64,000 nucleotides of DNA from CBDFGN01 sp965247065 (GTDB lineage: Bacteria; Bacteroidota; Bacteroidia; Cytophagales; Cyclobacteriaceae). Below, piece after piece: positions 17,238 to 26,056 of this stretch; position 1 is the stretch's first letter, and the number at the start of each line of letters is the position of its first letter. Location: the NCBI GenBank assembly GCA_965247065.1, contig CBDFGN010000006.1:2976001-3040000 (forward strand), in the 5' to 3' direction. The notes under the pieces were generated by a model, which ran no database searches, had not been told where the DNA came from, and saw only the letters and a list, made by a program, of their open reading frames with translations. The position numbers were made by a program, and so were the translations under genes.

Positions 17238-20200
17238 CTAGATAGTTTCGTCTTTCAGGGTAGCCAGGTACTCAACCAGATCCACGAATTCCTGTTCGGT
17301 CATGGTTCGTTCCAATCCTGATGGCATCAGCGAATTCGGCAATGGTATAACCTCGTGGATCTCAGATCTTTCAATCTCAAGTGTGCCCCTTCCTGCAACT
17401 TTGAGCACCAACTGATCATCAGTTTGGCTGATTATATAACCCATCAGTCTTCTGCCATTTTGCATTTTAACCAGGTATCCTTCAAATCCGAAATTGATGC
17501 CTGCATCAGGGTTTAAAATGGAAGTATAAAGAGCCTCCTTGGCTAATTTATTTCCAATTGATGATAACTCCGGGCCGAAATCTGTACCTGAACCGTTTAC
17601 AACATGGCACATTGCACAGGTCCTCTTAAATACAATTAATCCGCTCTCAGGATCTCCTTTTTTTGCCAGTAGTTCGGGCATGAATGTTTCTTCACGATCC
17701 TTGTCCCCGACCATATCCGTAACTTTTTGCCTTACCTCGTGTCGATAAGCGGCCATCAATGCCGCGACGGCAGCATTTTCTAATTCGGGTGGAATATTTT
17801 CCCCACTCAGGGCGTCCAAAAGCCACTTTTCTTCTTCCCTCCCCCGTGCCATCGATGTTATGGCCATTCGACGCATAGAAAGTTGACGATCCGAATCATA
17901 GGCCACATCCTTTAAAAGGTTCCAATTTTTCTCTCCGTTTAAGTTAGCCATTACTGACAACGTGCTGTTCACTATCGAAGGATCCTGGCTTTGTAGCAGG
18001 TCCTTAAAGTAATCGATACCTTCCAGTTCATAAAGAAGCCATGTCGCTTCCATGCCGACCTCGCCATTTGGATCAGAAAACATCAACTCCTTAAGCTCCT
18101 TGGACTCTGATTTCAGCTTAAATCTCTTTACCAGGTCTATATATCCGGATGATCCTTTTGATGATTCCAAGACTTTATTTAGAGCAGCTGCAACTTGAGG
18201 AGAAGATTTCACTTTACCGGGGCTGATGTGCTTCAATACCAGGGCTTGGATTTCAGTTTCGCTTCCAAGTTCACCGTTCAGGATGGATATGAGTGCCTGA
18301 TCTTTTGCTCCTCCGGAATGAAAATCCAATGCGCGAAAGTACTTCATTCGAACAATGGCTGATGTCTCCGGATTACTTATGAGATCTCCAAGAATGTGAG
18401 CTGCTTTTTCAGACCGTGTTCGCCAAATGATATCCTTGTTGATGCCAGAATTAAGATCATCGGAAGGAGTTGGCAACCATGCATCGAAGAACTCATCGGA
18501 CTTAAGATCCGATCCGATTCCTAATGCCTCAAGATACCATCGGTCTTGATAACTGTACGAAGCCGCCAGGCCGGCTAAAAGGTTCGGGACGGAAGCGTCA
18601 GTTTGGTTTCTTAAGGCTATGGCAGCTTCTCTTTTTACTTGAATAGATGGATCGTAAGCGGCCCGGGTCAGCATATTCATCAGCTCCGGAGCATCATAGG
18701 CGCGAGCTATTCTCAGGGCCGCAATGCGAATATCTTCGGAATTATCGGTGTAGGCTGCCTCGAGGTATGAGGCGCCATTTCGCAATTGAGCAAGTAGCCA
18801 CAGGGCCCTGGCCCTAAACCTGAGGTTGGACGAGTTGTAAAGGTCTCGCAATTCCGTTTCAGCATCAGAACCAAGAGATTTCAATTTAGACCAGCCCAGG
18901 TAGCGGGTAGCCATATTAGGACTCTGTAAAGCCAAGGCGGCTCCCGCAGCCGAGGAGAAATCAGGAGGGGATATATTATATCCGCTTCCAGAGGGAGCCA
19001 CCCGGTATATTCGTCCTTTTTCTTTGTCTCCCACCTGGTGTCCGCCTACTCCCGGGTCATACCAATCTGCTATGATAAGTGAGCCATCGGGAGCCACACA
19101 AACATCCACCGGACGAAACCAAGCATCGTCAACCCCTTTCAAAATATTAACTATATCGGCCTTGTACCCAGCTCCATCTTTCGTGGCTGGATAGCTTCTA
19201 ACAACATTTGGACCTGGATCAGCATGAATGATTTGATCCCAAAAAATTTCGGGCAGCAACCTCCCTTCATAGACCGTTATCCCGCAAGGAGAGCCATCCC
19301 CAGTCTGAAGCATATTCGGAACCACTCCGGGGTCATTCAGGTGCCAGTGCTTGAACGGAATCGAATCATTACTCCCGGTACGACGGGTTCTCCAACCCGC
19401 TCCAGTCAATTCATCGGTGTAACCGTAATTACCGTATTCCAGAATGAAGTTTATCCTTACTGATCGATTGCCATCATCGTCGTTGTCTGACTGCCACAGG
19501 GAGCCGTAGGAGTCAATGGTAACCTCGTACGGGTTCCTAAAATTATGCCCCAGAACCTCCATTTCAGTGCCATCCAGATTGCATCGGAATAACATCCCTT
19601 TTCGATAGGGGTTGCCGCTGTTGTTGACTGCATTACCCGCTAAATCAATTATCGGTTCAGCTTTCTTGGTTAACATCTGGCCGCCTTGATCACCGAGATT
19701 GGAGTATAATCTTCCATCGGGTCCAAATACAAAAGCATGCGCGGCATGGTCGTGCTGTACCCCTCCAATACCTGTGAACAAGGTGTCAATCTTGTCGGGT
19801 CTGTCGTCGGAATCGAAGTCAGTAAAGATTAGGACATTAGGGCTGCACGAAACGATTACTTTATTGCCCAATACCAGAATACCCAGGGCAGCATCGATCT
19901 CAGGTCCCTGGTAATAGACCTTACTATCCTCCGCCTGCCCGTCTGAATCGGTCTCTTCAAGGATGACGATTCTGTCACCTCGCGGATCGTACTCTTTATC
20001 CGGATTGAGATGAGGCCTGTAATTGAAGCCTTCGGTCACCCAGACTCTTCCCCGGGAATCAACATCAATGTTGGTAGGATTACGCAACATGGGTTCCGAG
20101 GCAAACAATTGGACATCCAACCCTTCATAGACTTCAAGCCCCCGGAGCGCATTTTGGGCTTCCCGCCTTTGCTCATCGGTCAATACGGTCTCCTTTGGTT

Positions 20201-20258
20201 CGCCAGCACATCCCCAGGTTAGAAAAAGGAGAACGAAGAGGCAAGGTTGAATTCTCAC
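17238..20258 (-). CDS. PVC-type heme-binding membrane-bound dehydrogenase (lipoprotein)
   Basis: 1006 residues. A lipoprotein signal ends TWGCAGEP (Cys 17). A glucose/sorbosone-dehydrogenase-like beta-propeller follows (about 35-430: NIDVDSRGRVWVTEGF, HDHAAHAFVFGPDGRLY, VCVAPDGSLIIADWYDPGVG). Then come HEAT-like repeats (about 440-860) and a cytochrome c domain with CAMCHVVNGSGTDFGPELSS and a final LVEYLATL. Known for the family: extracytoplasmic oxidation of a sugar or alcohol with electrons to heme c. It is the last gene of a minus-strand run with DUF1080 and Gfo/Idh genes, suggesting a shared pathway. Intact, unlike the homologue at 61783-64000. Confidence 0.88.
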   Translation of the reverse strand: MRIQPCLFVLLFLTWGCAGEPKETVLTDEQRREAQNALRGLEVYEGLDVQLFASEPMLRNPTNIDVDSRGRVWVTEGFNYRPHLNPDKEYDPRGDRIVILEETDSDGQAEDSKVYYQGPEIDAALGILVLGNKVIVSCSPNVLIFTDFDSDDRPDKIDTLFTGIGGVQHDHAAHAFVFGPDGRLYSNLGDQGGQMLTKKAEPIIDLAGNAVNNSGNPYRKGMLFRCNLDGTEMEVLGHNFRNPYEVTIDSYGSLWQSDNDDDGNRSVRINFILEYGNYGYTDELTGAGWRTRRTGSNDSIPFKHWHLNDPGVVPNMLQTGDGSPCGITVYEGRLLPEIFWDQIIHADPGPNVVRSYPATKDGAGYKADIVNILKGVDDAWFRPVDVCVAPDGSLIIADWYDPGVGGHQVGDKEKGRIYRVAPSGSGYNISPPDFSSAAGAALALQSPNMATRYLGWSKLKSLGSDAETELRDLYNSSNLRFRARALWLLAQLRNGASYLEAAYTDNSEDIRIAALRIARAYDAPELMNMLTRAAYDPSIQVKREAAIALRNQTDASVPNLLAGLAASYSYQDRWYLEALGIGSDLKSDEFFDAWLPTPSDDLNSGINKDIIWRTRSEKAAHILGDLISNPETSAIVRMKYFRALDFHSGGAKDQALISILNGELGSETEIQALVLKHISPGKVKSSPQVAAALNKVLESSKGSSGYIDLVKRFKLKSESKELKELMFSDPNGEVGMEATWLLYELEGIDYFKDLLQSQDPSIVNSTLSVMANLNGEKNWNLLKDVAYDSDRQLSMRRMAITSMARGREEEKWLLDALSGENIPPELENAAVAALMAAYRHEVRQKVTDMVGDKDREETFMPELLAKKGDPESGLIVFKRTCAMCHVVNGSGTDFGPELSSIGNKLAKEALYTSILNPDAGINFGFEGYLVKMQNGRRLMGYIISQTDDQLVLKVAGRGTLEIERSEIHEVIPLPNSLMPSGLERTMTEQEFVDLVEYLATLKDETI

Positions 20259-20273
20259 GGTATGCTACTCAGA

Positions 20274-21026
20274 CTACAGCTCTCTTACCCAAATATTTCG
20301 GTAGCTCACCGGGTTACTGTGATCCTGAAGCATAATCGGTAGCTTGCCATGGGCGGTGTAATAGGGAATTCCCCGATAGACGGTCGGACCCCCTAATTGG
20401 CTGTGATTCTGAACTAAAACGCCGTTATGAAGAACAGTTACATGGCCAGACCGGGCAAGTTGGCCGTCCTCTTTAAAAACCGGGGCGGTAAAAATAATGT
20501 CATAAGCCTGCCAAACTCCTGGGGGTTGACTCGCGTTTACCAGAGGCGCGTGTTGTTTATAGAGACTACCGGCCTGACCGTTTCCGTAGCTTCGGTTATT
20601 ATAACTATCCAAGACCTGTACCTCATATTTTTCCATAAAATACACCCCGCTGTTTCCCCGGGCCTGACTCTCCCCGACTACCTCAGCGGGAGTCCTCCAC
20701 TCAATGTGGAGTTGAACGTCGCCGAACGACTTTTTGGTTCTTATATCTCCGGTACCTTTGACAACGGTCATAGCGCCGTCAGCAATCTCCCACTTCGCCT
20801 CGCCACCACCTTCTTTCGCGCTCTCCCATTCCGAGAAGTCGGATCCATCAAAGAGAACCAATGCATCTGACGGAGGTGCCGTTCCATTTCCGGGGGTTAT
20901 CACTGCAACCTCAGGATCCCAGAATTCGGTTAGTTCATGATCCCATTCGCTGGTCTGTTCGATACTCTGTGCATTAGCTACGACTACAACAAGACTGAGC
21001 GCAGCTGCTAAAAAAAGTCTTTTCAT
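20274..21026 (-). CDS. DUF1080 / 3-keto-disaccharide hydrolase family protein
   Basis: 250 residues. A signal peptide (about 1-19, VVANAQS) leads to one concanavalin-like DUF1080 domain: ALVLFDGSDFSEWESAKEGG, IRTKKSFGDVQLHIEWRTPA, GNSGVYFMEKYEVQVLDSY, PIMLQDHSNPVSYRNIWVR. The family includes enzymes that cleave 3-keto-glycosides in the periplasm. It lies 3 bases after the Gfo/Idh gene and 15 bases before the PVC gene, so it is probably one operon in which the Gfo/Idh protein oxidises a sugar at C3 and this protein cleaves it. Confidence 0.87.
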   Translation of the reverse strand: MKRLFLAAALSLVVVVANAQSIEQTSEWDHELTEFWDPEVAVITPGNGTAPPSDALVLFDGSDFSEWESAKEGGGEAKWEIADGAMTVVKGTGDIRTKKSFGDVQLHIEWRTPAEVVGESQARGNSGVYFMEKYEVQVLDSYNNRSYGNGQAGSLYKQHAPLVNASQPPGVWQAYDIIFTAPVFKEDGQLARSGHVTVLHNGVLVQNHSQLGGPTVYRGIPYYTAHGKLPIMLQDHSNPVSYRNIWVREL

Positions 21027-21029
21027 GTT

Positions 21030-22373
21030 TTAGTATTTTGGCAATTTCCACGGTTTTCTATATGCGACCTGGGTCAACTGATTGGCCTCATCATCATCTC
21101 TGAACTGAGCATTAGATGCGTCCCAGTACAGTTTTCTCCCCGTCTTGTAAGCCACGTTCCCCATATGGGCGACCACAGCGGTACGATGCGCTTCCTTGAC
21201 CGGAGTATTGGGAGACTCTTTCCCCTTCATACTCTCCACAAAATTCACGGTATGACGATCCAGATCCCTGCCGCTCCTGGTTTCTTTTCGGGGCACACCC
21301 ATTTGCGGAAAGATCAATTTACTCTCCGGATCGGGCTCGGTTTCGGGAATAACCTCCCAACCGTTTCGATCGACCACCAATGTCCCGTCATTCCCAATGA
21401 AAGCAACCCCGTGAGTCCGGCGATAGGGACCCAAATCGATTCCAGTGGCATGTTCCCACAGCATAGTGAACCCGTCAAATTCGTAAATGGCTTGAAGGGT
21501 GTCCGGAGTCTCTGAGGCGTCATCCGGATATGCAAATTTTCCTCCGGTAGCCATAACTGATTTTGGATAGCTGGCATCCATGCCATAAAGAGCAAAATCA
21601 ATGATATGTACCCCCCAGTCTGTCATTAGGCCTCCTGCATAATCCCAGAACCACCTGAAATTGAAGTGAAAACGATTTTTGTTAAAGGGTCGCTCCGGGG
21701 CCGGACCCAACCACATGTCATAGTTCACACCGGCTGGCGCAACCTCATCAGGATATACTGGCACCGGTTTCATCCATCCCATGTAAGCCCAGGTCTTGAC
21801 GGTCCGGATATTCCCCAACTTGCCCGATTTGACAAAGTCGATCGCATTCTGCCAATGGGGGCCTGACCGTTGCCACATTCCTACCTGAACAACCTTATCA
21901 GAAGCCTGGTCTGCTTTGAGCATGAGATCACATTCCTGGATGGAATTGGAAAGTGGTTTTTCCACATAAACGTGCTTACCGGCTTCCAGAGCATCGGCCA
22001 TGTTAAGGCAATGCCAATGATCAGGCGTTCCGATTACAACAAAATCCAGGTCCTTGTTCTCCAAGAGCCTCCTGTAATCGTCGTAAAGGGCCGCGCTTTC
22101 GCCCGTCATTTCTTTCAGATTGCCCGATCTTTCCTGCAGTACGTTTTGATCCACGTCACACAGTGCAAGGCATCGCACTTCAGGAATCTTGAGCAATGAT
22201 CGGGTGTTGGAAAAGCCCATTCCCTTGCATCCAATAACTCCAAAGGAAATTTGGTCGTTGGGTGAGATTTTTCTTTTTGCTGCAATAAGTTCAGGTGTCA
22301 ACCAGGGCATCATGCCCAAGGCTGCGGCTGCTGTTGCGGATTTTTTTACAAATCTTCGGCGGGTTCGGTTCAT
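21030..22373 (-). CDS. Gfo/Idh/MocA-family oxidoreductase, Tat-exported
   Basis: 447 residues. A twin-arginine-type signal (RTRRRFVKKSATAAAALG) is followed by a Rossmann domain (FGVIGCKGMG, CDVDQN), the family signature HVYVEKPLSNSIQECD and the C-terminal alpha/beta domain (FNFRWFWDYAGGLMTDWGVH). NAD(P)-dependent sugar oxidoreductase; a tightly bound cofactor would allow work in the periplasm. First gene of the run 22373-17238. Substrate unknown. Confidence 0.88.
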   Translation of the reverse strand: MNRTRRRFVKKSATAAAALGMMPWLTPELIAAKRKISPNDQISFGVIGCKGMGFSNTRSLLKIPEVRCLALCDVDQNVLQERSGNLKEMTGESAALYDDYRRLLENKDLDFVVIGTPDHWHCLNMADALEAGKHVYVEKPLSNSIQECDLMLKADQASDKVVQVGMWQRSGPHWQNAIDFVKSGKLGNIRTVKTWAYMGWMKPVPVYPDEVAPAGVNYDMWLGPAPERPFNKNRFHFNFRWFWDYAGGLMTDWGVHIIDFALYGMDASYPKSVMATGGKFAYPDDASETPDTLQAIYEFDGFTMLWEHATGIDLGPYRRTHGVAFIGNDGTLVVDRNGWEVIPETEPDPESKLIFPQMGVPRKETRSGRDLDRHTVNFVESMKGKESPNTPVKEAHRTAVVAHMGNVAYKTGRKLYWDASNAQFRDDDEANQLTQVAYRKPWKLPKY

Positions 22374-22532
22374 TATAATTTATTTAGGTTATTCCATTAA
22401 TAGGTAGTGGGCATCTCTATGCATCCTCTCCACTGGCCAGAAATTACTAGGTGTTGGAGCCATTGAAGAGCCAATCACAAACTTTCTTCTGCCTATTCCG
22501 ATAACTCTAGTCGTTGTCGTTGATCTACTATT

Positions 22533-23858
22533 TTATGCTAAAGGTTCCCATTCGGGTTCATACTCTCGAGACCACATTTTAGCGGCCTCATCATCGTTCT
22601 TTATTCTTCCACTCTTGGGGTCTGTTTCGAGACTTCTCCCAAATTTTTGGGAGATGTTGCCCAGGTGACATAATAAATTACTCTTGTAAGCATCACCAAT
22701 TGGAGCAGTCAAGGTCTCACCCTCCCGAATCCCGTTCAAAAAATTTTGCATATGGTAAAAGTCCAAAGCACCTGCTCCAAGAACATCCGTGGTGGCTGAC
22801 AACTCTTTTTCCTTCATTTCTTTGATCACCTTACCCTCCAAATCGAATATCCCAATTCCGTTACGATCCAAAAGCGCTGTGCCTTTGGTACCATGGATGG
22901 TTGCTCCCCTACCCCGCTGATGATACTGGAACGAATTACAGCTCTTTCCTTCCCAGGTGATCATCTTACCTCCCTCAAATTCGAAATTGGCGACTTGTGT
23001 ATCATAAAATTCCCAGTCGTCATCGAAGTGATAGCGACCACCGGCTGAACTTACCGAAATTGGATAATCAACCCCAAGGGCCCATCGGCAGACATCAATT
23101 TCATGAGTGCCATTGTTATTGATTTCCCCAGTTCCCCAATTCCAGAACCAGTGCCAATTGTAATGCACCAGGTTATCCCGGTATTTCTCCCGGGGTGCAG
23201 GTCCCTGCCAAAGGTCCCAATTGAGCCATTTGGGAACTTGCGTTTCTTTCCCGGTTCCGATCGGGCCCCTTTTGTTAGCGTACCACGCCTTGCCAAAATA
23301 TACCTCACCAATAATGCCCTCTCGAATATCCTGAATCGCCCGGATGGAAGTCGGTCCAGAACGCTGCTGATTTCCCATTTGGACCTGGAATCCATATTTC
23401 TTCTGTGCTTCAACTATCATTTCACCTTCCCTTGGATTATGACAGCAGGGCTTTTCGACGAAAACGTGCTTTCCTGCTTGCAACCCCATCAAAGTCATTG
23501 GCGCATGCCAGTGGTCCGGCGTGGCGATTGCCAAAGCATCCATATCTTTTTTCTCAACTAATTTCCGAATGTCCTCAACGCCCTTAGGGGGCGTCTTGGA
23601 CATACCTTTTAGTATCTCCTTAGAATTCTCGACAGCCCTGGAGTCCACGTCGCAAACAAAGCCAACAGTGGAATTGGAGGAAGCGCTGATAGATTTTAAC
23701 AAGGACTTGCCCCGGCCGTTTAGTCCGGCGACACCGAAATTGACGCGGTCATTAGCCCCTAGAATGCGGCCATAACTTTTGGCCGACAGACCTAAGCTGA
23801 TTGCAGCCGCGCCAGCCATTGACTTTTTAACGAAATTTCTCCTGGTTTCTCTTGACAT
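22533..23858 (-). CDS. Gfo/Idh/MocA-family oxidoreductase, Tat-exported
   Basis: 441 residues. The signal has SRETRRNFVKKSMAGAAA, then NFGVAGLNGRGKSLL, LAIATPDHWHAPMTL, HVFVEKPCCHNPREGE and NWHWFWNWGTGEINNNGTHE. It resembles the neighbouring oxidoreductase in layout but belongs to a different subgroup, with NNNGTHEID at the substrate side. It is 11 bases downstream of a two-domain DUF1080 gene on the same strand, repeating the Gfo/Idh plus DUF1080 pairing. Confidence 0.88.
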   Translation of the reverse strand: MSRETRRNFVKKSMAGAAAISLGLSAKSYGRILGANDRVNFGVAGLNGRGKSLLKSISASSNSTVGFVCDVDSRAVENSKEILKGMSKTPPKGVEDIRKLVEKKDMDALAIATPDHWHAPMTLMGLQAGKHVFVEKPCCHNPREGEMIVEAQKKYGFQVQMGNQQRSGPTSIRAIQDIREGIIGEVYFGKAWYANKRGPIGTGKETQVPKWLNWDLWQGPAPREKYRDNLVHYNWHWFWNWGTGEINNNGTHEIDVCRWALGVDYPISVSSAGGRYHFDDDWEFYDTQVANFEFEGGKMITWEGKSCNSFQYHQRGRGATIHGTKGTALLDRNGIGIFDLEGKVIKEMKEKELSATTDVLGAGALDFYHMQNFLNGIREGETLTAPIGDAYKSNLLCHLGNISQKFGRSLETDPKSGRIKNDDEAAKMWSREYEPEWEPLA

Positions 23859-23868
23859 GATAGACGCT

Positions 23869-25245
23869 TTAAAATTCCCGGATTTTTATATTTCGGAAAT
23901 GCACCTCATCTCCGTGGTCTTGCAGCAGAATGTGGCCTTCGGGCAACTCCCCAAAATCGGGCCAGATGGTGTACTTGCTCTTGCTCACCAAAGCCCTATA
24001 AGTCTGTGAACCGCGCTCATATTCCACGACCTTCTCCTCGTTTAACCAGTGTTCAACCTGATCGCCCTTTACTACAATTCGCGCCCGGTTCCACTGGCCT
24101 ACACCTTTGAATTGCTTTGGTCTTCCAGGAACAGACAGGTTTGAGGCGGCTATTAAATCATAGAGAGAACCAACTGTCCGATTTCCAGCCACTCCCTCTT
24201 TGGCATCGGGATGCACTTTATCATCCAGAATTTGGTATTCAAGCCCGATGGCAGAACCTCCTCCTTTATTCAGTAGGATATCCACAAAGTACTTGATACC
24301 TGAATTAGCACCTTCGGTTATCTTGAAATCAACCAGTAGTTCAAAACTGCTGAACTTATCAACCGTCACAATATCCCCACCATGGGCTGATTCGGCTCCG
24401 CCAGACTTGTCAACTTTCAGTGCACCGTTCGCTACTGACCAGCCTCGCTCCGGAAAGTCCTTCAATTTTGCTCCGCGCCACCCCTTAGTGGTCTTGCCGT
24501 CCCATAGCAAGCGCCAACCCTTCCTTTGTTCATATTCCGTAAGCGAATTCGGGACGTAATTAAACTGCTCCACCTCGGGATCCGATGGCCATAAAGCCTT
24601 GTCCAAGTCTTCGGTTCGAATCCGGATATTTCGGTATTTCACCTGGGCGCCCACCTGCTCAGGGGTCTGGACACTATGAACCTGCAAACCGATAAAGCCG
24701 GATGCACTGAAGTCATCCTGCAGATCGGCGCATTGAATCTGATTTACCCAGGTACGAATTGACGTACCCCGGGCCTCTACATGAAAGGAATTCCATTCGC
24801 CGTTGCGAAATGCTGATTGCCCTTTGGGATTGCGAGCCAAGGGGTAGAGCCAACCTCTTAGGGCCTCTTCGTAAATGCCGCCACTGAAGGCCCGTGAGCT
24901 GGGATCGACTTCGACCTGATAGCCATGCACGCGTCCATCTTTGTAATCTGGTGCGCTCAAACTCCGGATCTGAACACCCGCATTCAGGGTCGGATCCGCC
25001 CAAACCTCATATTCAAGTACGAAATCCCCGTAATCGTCTTTGGTGCACAAAAATGTGTTAGGAGAATTGGCTACGGCTGTCCCTACGATAACACCATCGA
25101 TTAGTTCGTATTGGGCCTGGCCACCCCGTTTGATCCAATCGTCAAAACCCTTATCAGATATTAGATTTTTCCAACCATCGTTTCCGAACAGCAATCCTGG
25201 GATCAGGGTTAAAAAATAAACGAGCTTAGATTCGCTTAGATCCAT
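23869..25245 (-). CDS. Two-domain DUF1080 protein
   Basis: About 458 residues from the ATG at 25243-25245. The frame is open further upstream to 25437, but the segment MDLSESKLVYFLTLIPGLLF looks like the real signal peptide. Two DUF1080 domains follow: the first (WKNLISDKGFDDWIKRGGQA, LNAGVQIRSLS, FIGLQVHSVQ), the second (WRLLWDGKTTKGWRGAKLKD, GANSGIKYFVDI, HILLQDHGDEVHFRNIKIRE). Tandem domains could give two binding sites or a larger cleft for 3-keto-glycosides. Upstream partner of the Gfo/Idh gene at 22533-23858. Confidence 0.85.
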   Translation of the reverse strand: MDLSESKLVYFLTLIPGLLFGNDGWKNLISDKGFDDWIKRGGQAQYELIDGVIVGTAVANSPNTFLCTKDDYGDFVLEYEVWADPTLNAGVQIRSLSAPDYKDGRVHGYQVEVDPSSRAFSGGIYEEALRGWLYPLARNPKGQSAFRNGEWNSFHVEARGTSIRTWVNQIQCADLQDDFSASGFIGLQVHSVQTPEQVGAQVKYRNIRIRTEDLDKALWPSDPEVEQFNYVPNSLTEYEQRKGWRLLWDGKTTKGWRGAKLKDFPERGWSVANGALKVDKSGGAESAHGGDIVTVDKFSSFELLVDFKITEGANSGIKYFVDILLNKGGGSAIGLEYQILDDKVHPDAKEGVAGNRTVGSLYDLIAASNLSVPGRPKQFKGVGQWNRARIVVKGDQVEHWLNEEKVVEYERGSQTYRALVSKSKYTIWPDFGELPEGHILLQDHGDEVHFRNIKIREF

Positions 25246-25538
25246 CTTGTTGTTGTATTGAAACCCGAATTCAAAAGAATTAGCAATATAAACATCTGCC
25301 ATCAAGATTGCTGATGTTTCCTTCTCAGAAATTAACACTCCAGAGATTTCACCAGCCCTGGACCGGCTAAATCGAATTGATCCGCCTGAATCCTTTTGGT
25401 TGAAGAGATTGTCATTATTTATGCAGCCAAATCTCACCCTGAGGCTATTTTCAATACTTCAGGCTAAATCCCAAATCCCGAGCCATCGCGACCTGCAAAC
25501 TAAAACTCAAAAAAAATCCCAACAAGTATCAGCCTGCA

Positions 25539-25585
25539 GGGTATTTTGGTCAGTGCGCACGACCGGTCGGACGGCTTTAGCGGTC
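25539..25585. repeat. 17-bp minisatellite, three units
   Basis: Three 17-base periods whose 13-base cores end in GGTC at 25551, 25568 and 25585; the last is GGCTTTAGCGGTC. The consensus, taken with the array at 46666-46746, is GGTTATAGCGGTCGGAC. The array breaks off at 25586 where the IS110-type element seems to begin. Confidence 0.7.
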
Positions 25586-25716
25586 CTTTAGATTTACCCA
25601 GTATAAATATTTCAAGAACATTATTGGTATTATAGTTATCCACCAGAGGGGGGTCCGGGGGGAGATTTAATAACTTGTGGATAAGTGTTGAGAATACAAA
25701 GCTAGGTTTGAAAAAA

Positions 25717-25855
25717 GAAGGAACGGGGTGAACTTTATAGCGGTCTAGGTAAGACCTATCGTCGGTTATAGTCCCCGTTCCTTCAACAAGTTGCCTTAAG
25801 AACCAATTAGAATTTTAGACTGTAGGGTCTTATTAAAGGTCTTAGTTTGGCAACT
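25717..25855 (+). ncRNA. Candidate bridge RNA of the IS110 element
   Basis: Two consecutive hairpins with internal loops. Hairpin 1 has a perfect 12-bp stem (25717-25728 with 25773-25784) and inside it a second stem GGTCT/AGACC (25742-25746 with 25752-25756). The two unpaired strands are GAACTTTATAGC and TATCGTCGGTTATAG. Hairpin 2 has AGTTGCC/GGCAACT (25789-25795 with 25849-25855), then TAAGA/TCTTA, CC/GG and an inner AGAC/GTCT. Known: IS110 elements of this layout encode in this region an RNA with a target-binding and a donor-binding loop. The identification is by position and shape only. Confidence 0.6.
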
Positions 25856-26056
25856 CAATTTTTAAAAAATCCAAAAGTATCTAAAAGTATTTAAAAGCAT
25901 GAAATTTCACAACGCAATCGGCATTGATGTATCTAAAGGAACTTTTGATGCCCATGATTATTTAAGCCAGGCCAAATGTGAGTTTGCTAACAATCGAACC
26001 GGCTTTAATCAATTGCTCCAGTGGGCGAAAAGATTAAATGGAAAAGACTTAATTAA

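Noticed and set aside
24713..25003. Several 90-120 codon frames inside DUF1080, Gfo/Idh and IlvD genes
   Set aside because: Antisense or shifted copies of conserved genes, with no independent support.
25245..25437. The 64-codon upstream extension of the two-domain DUF1080 protein
   Set aside because: It precedes a clear signal peptide and has no family match.
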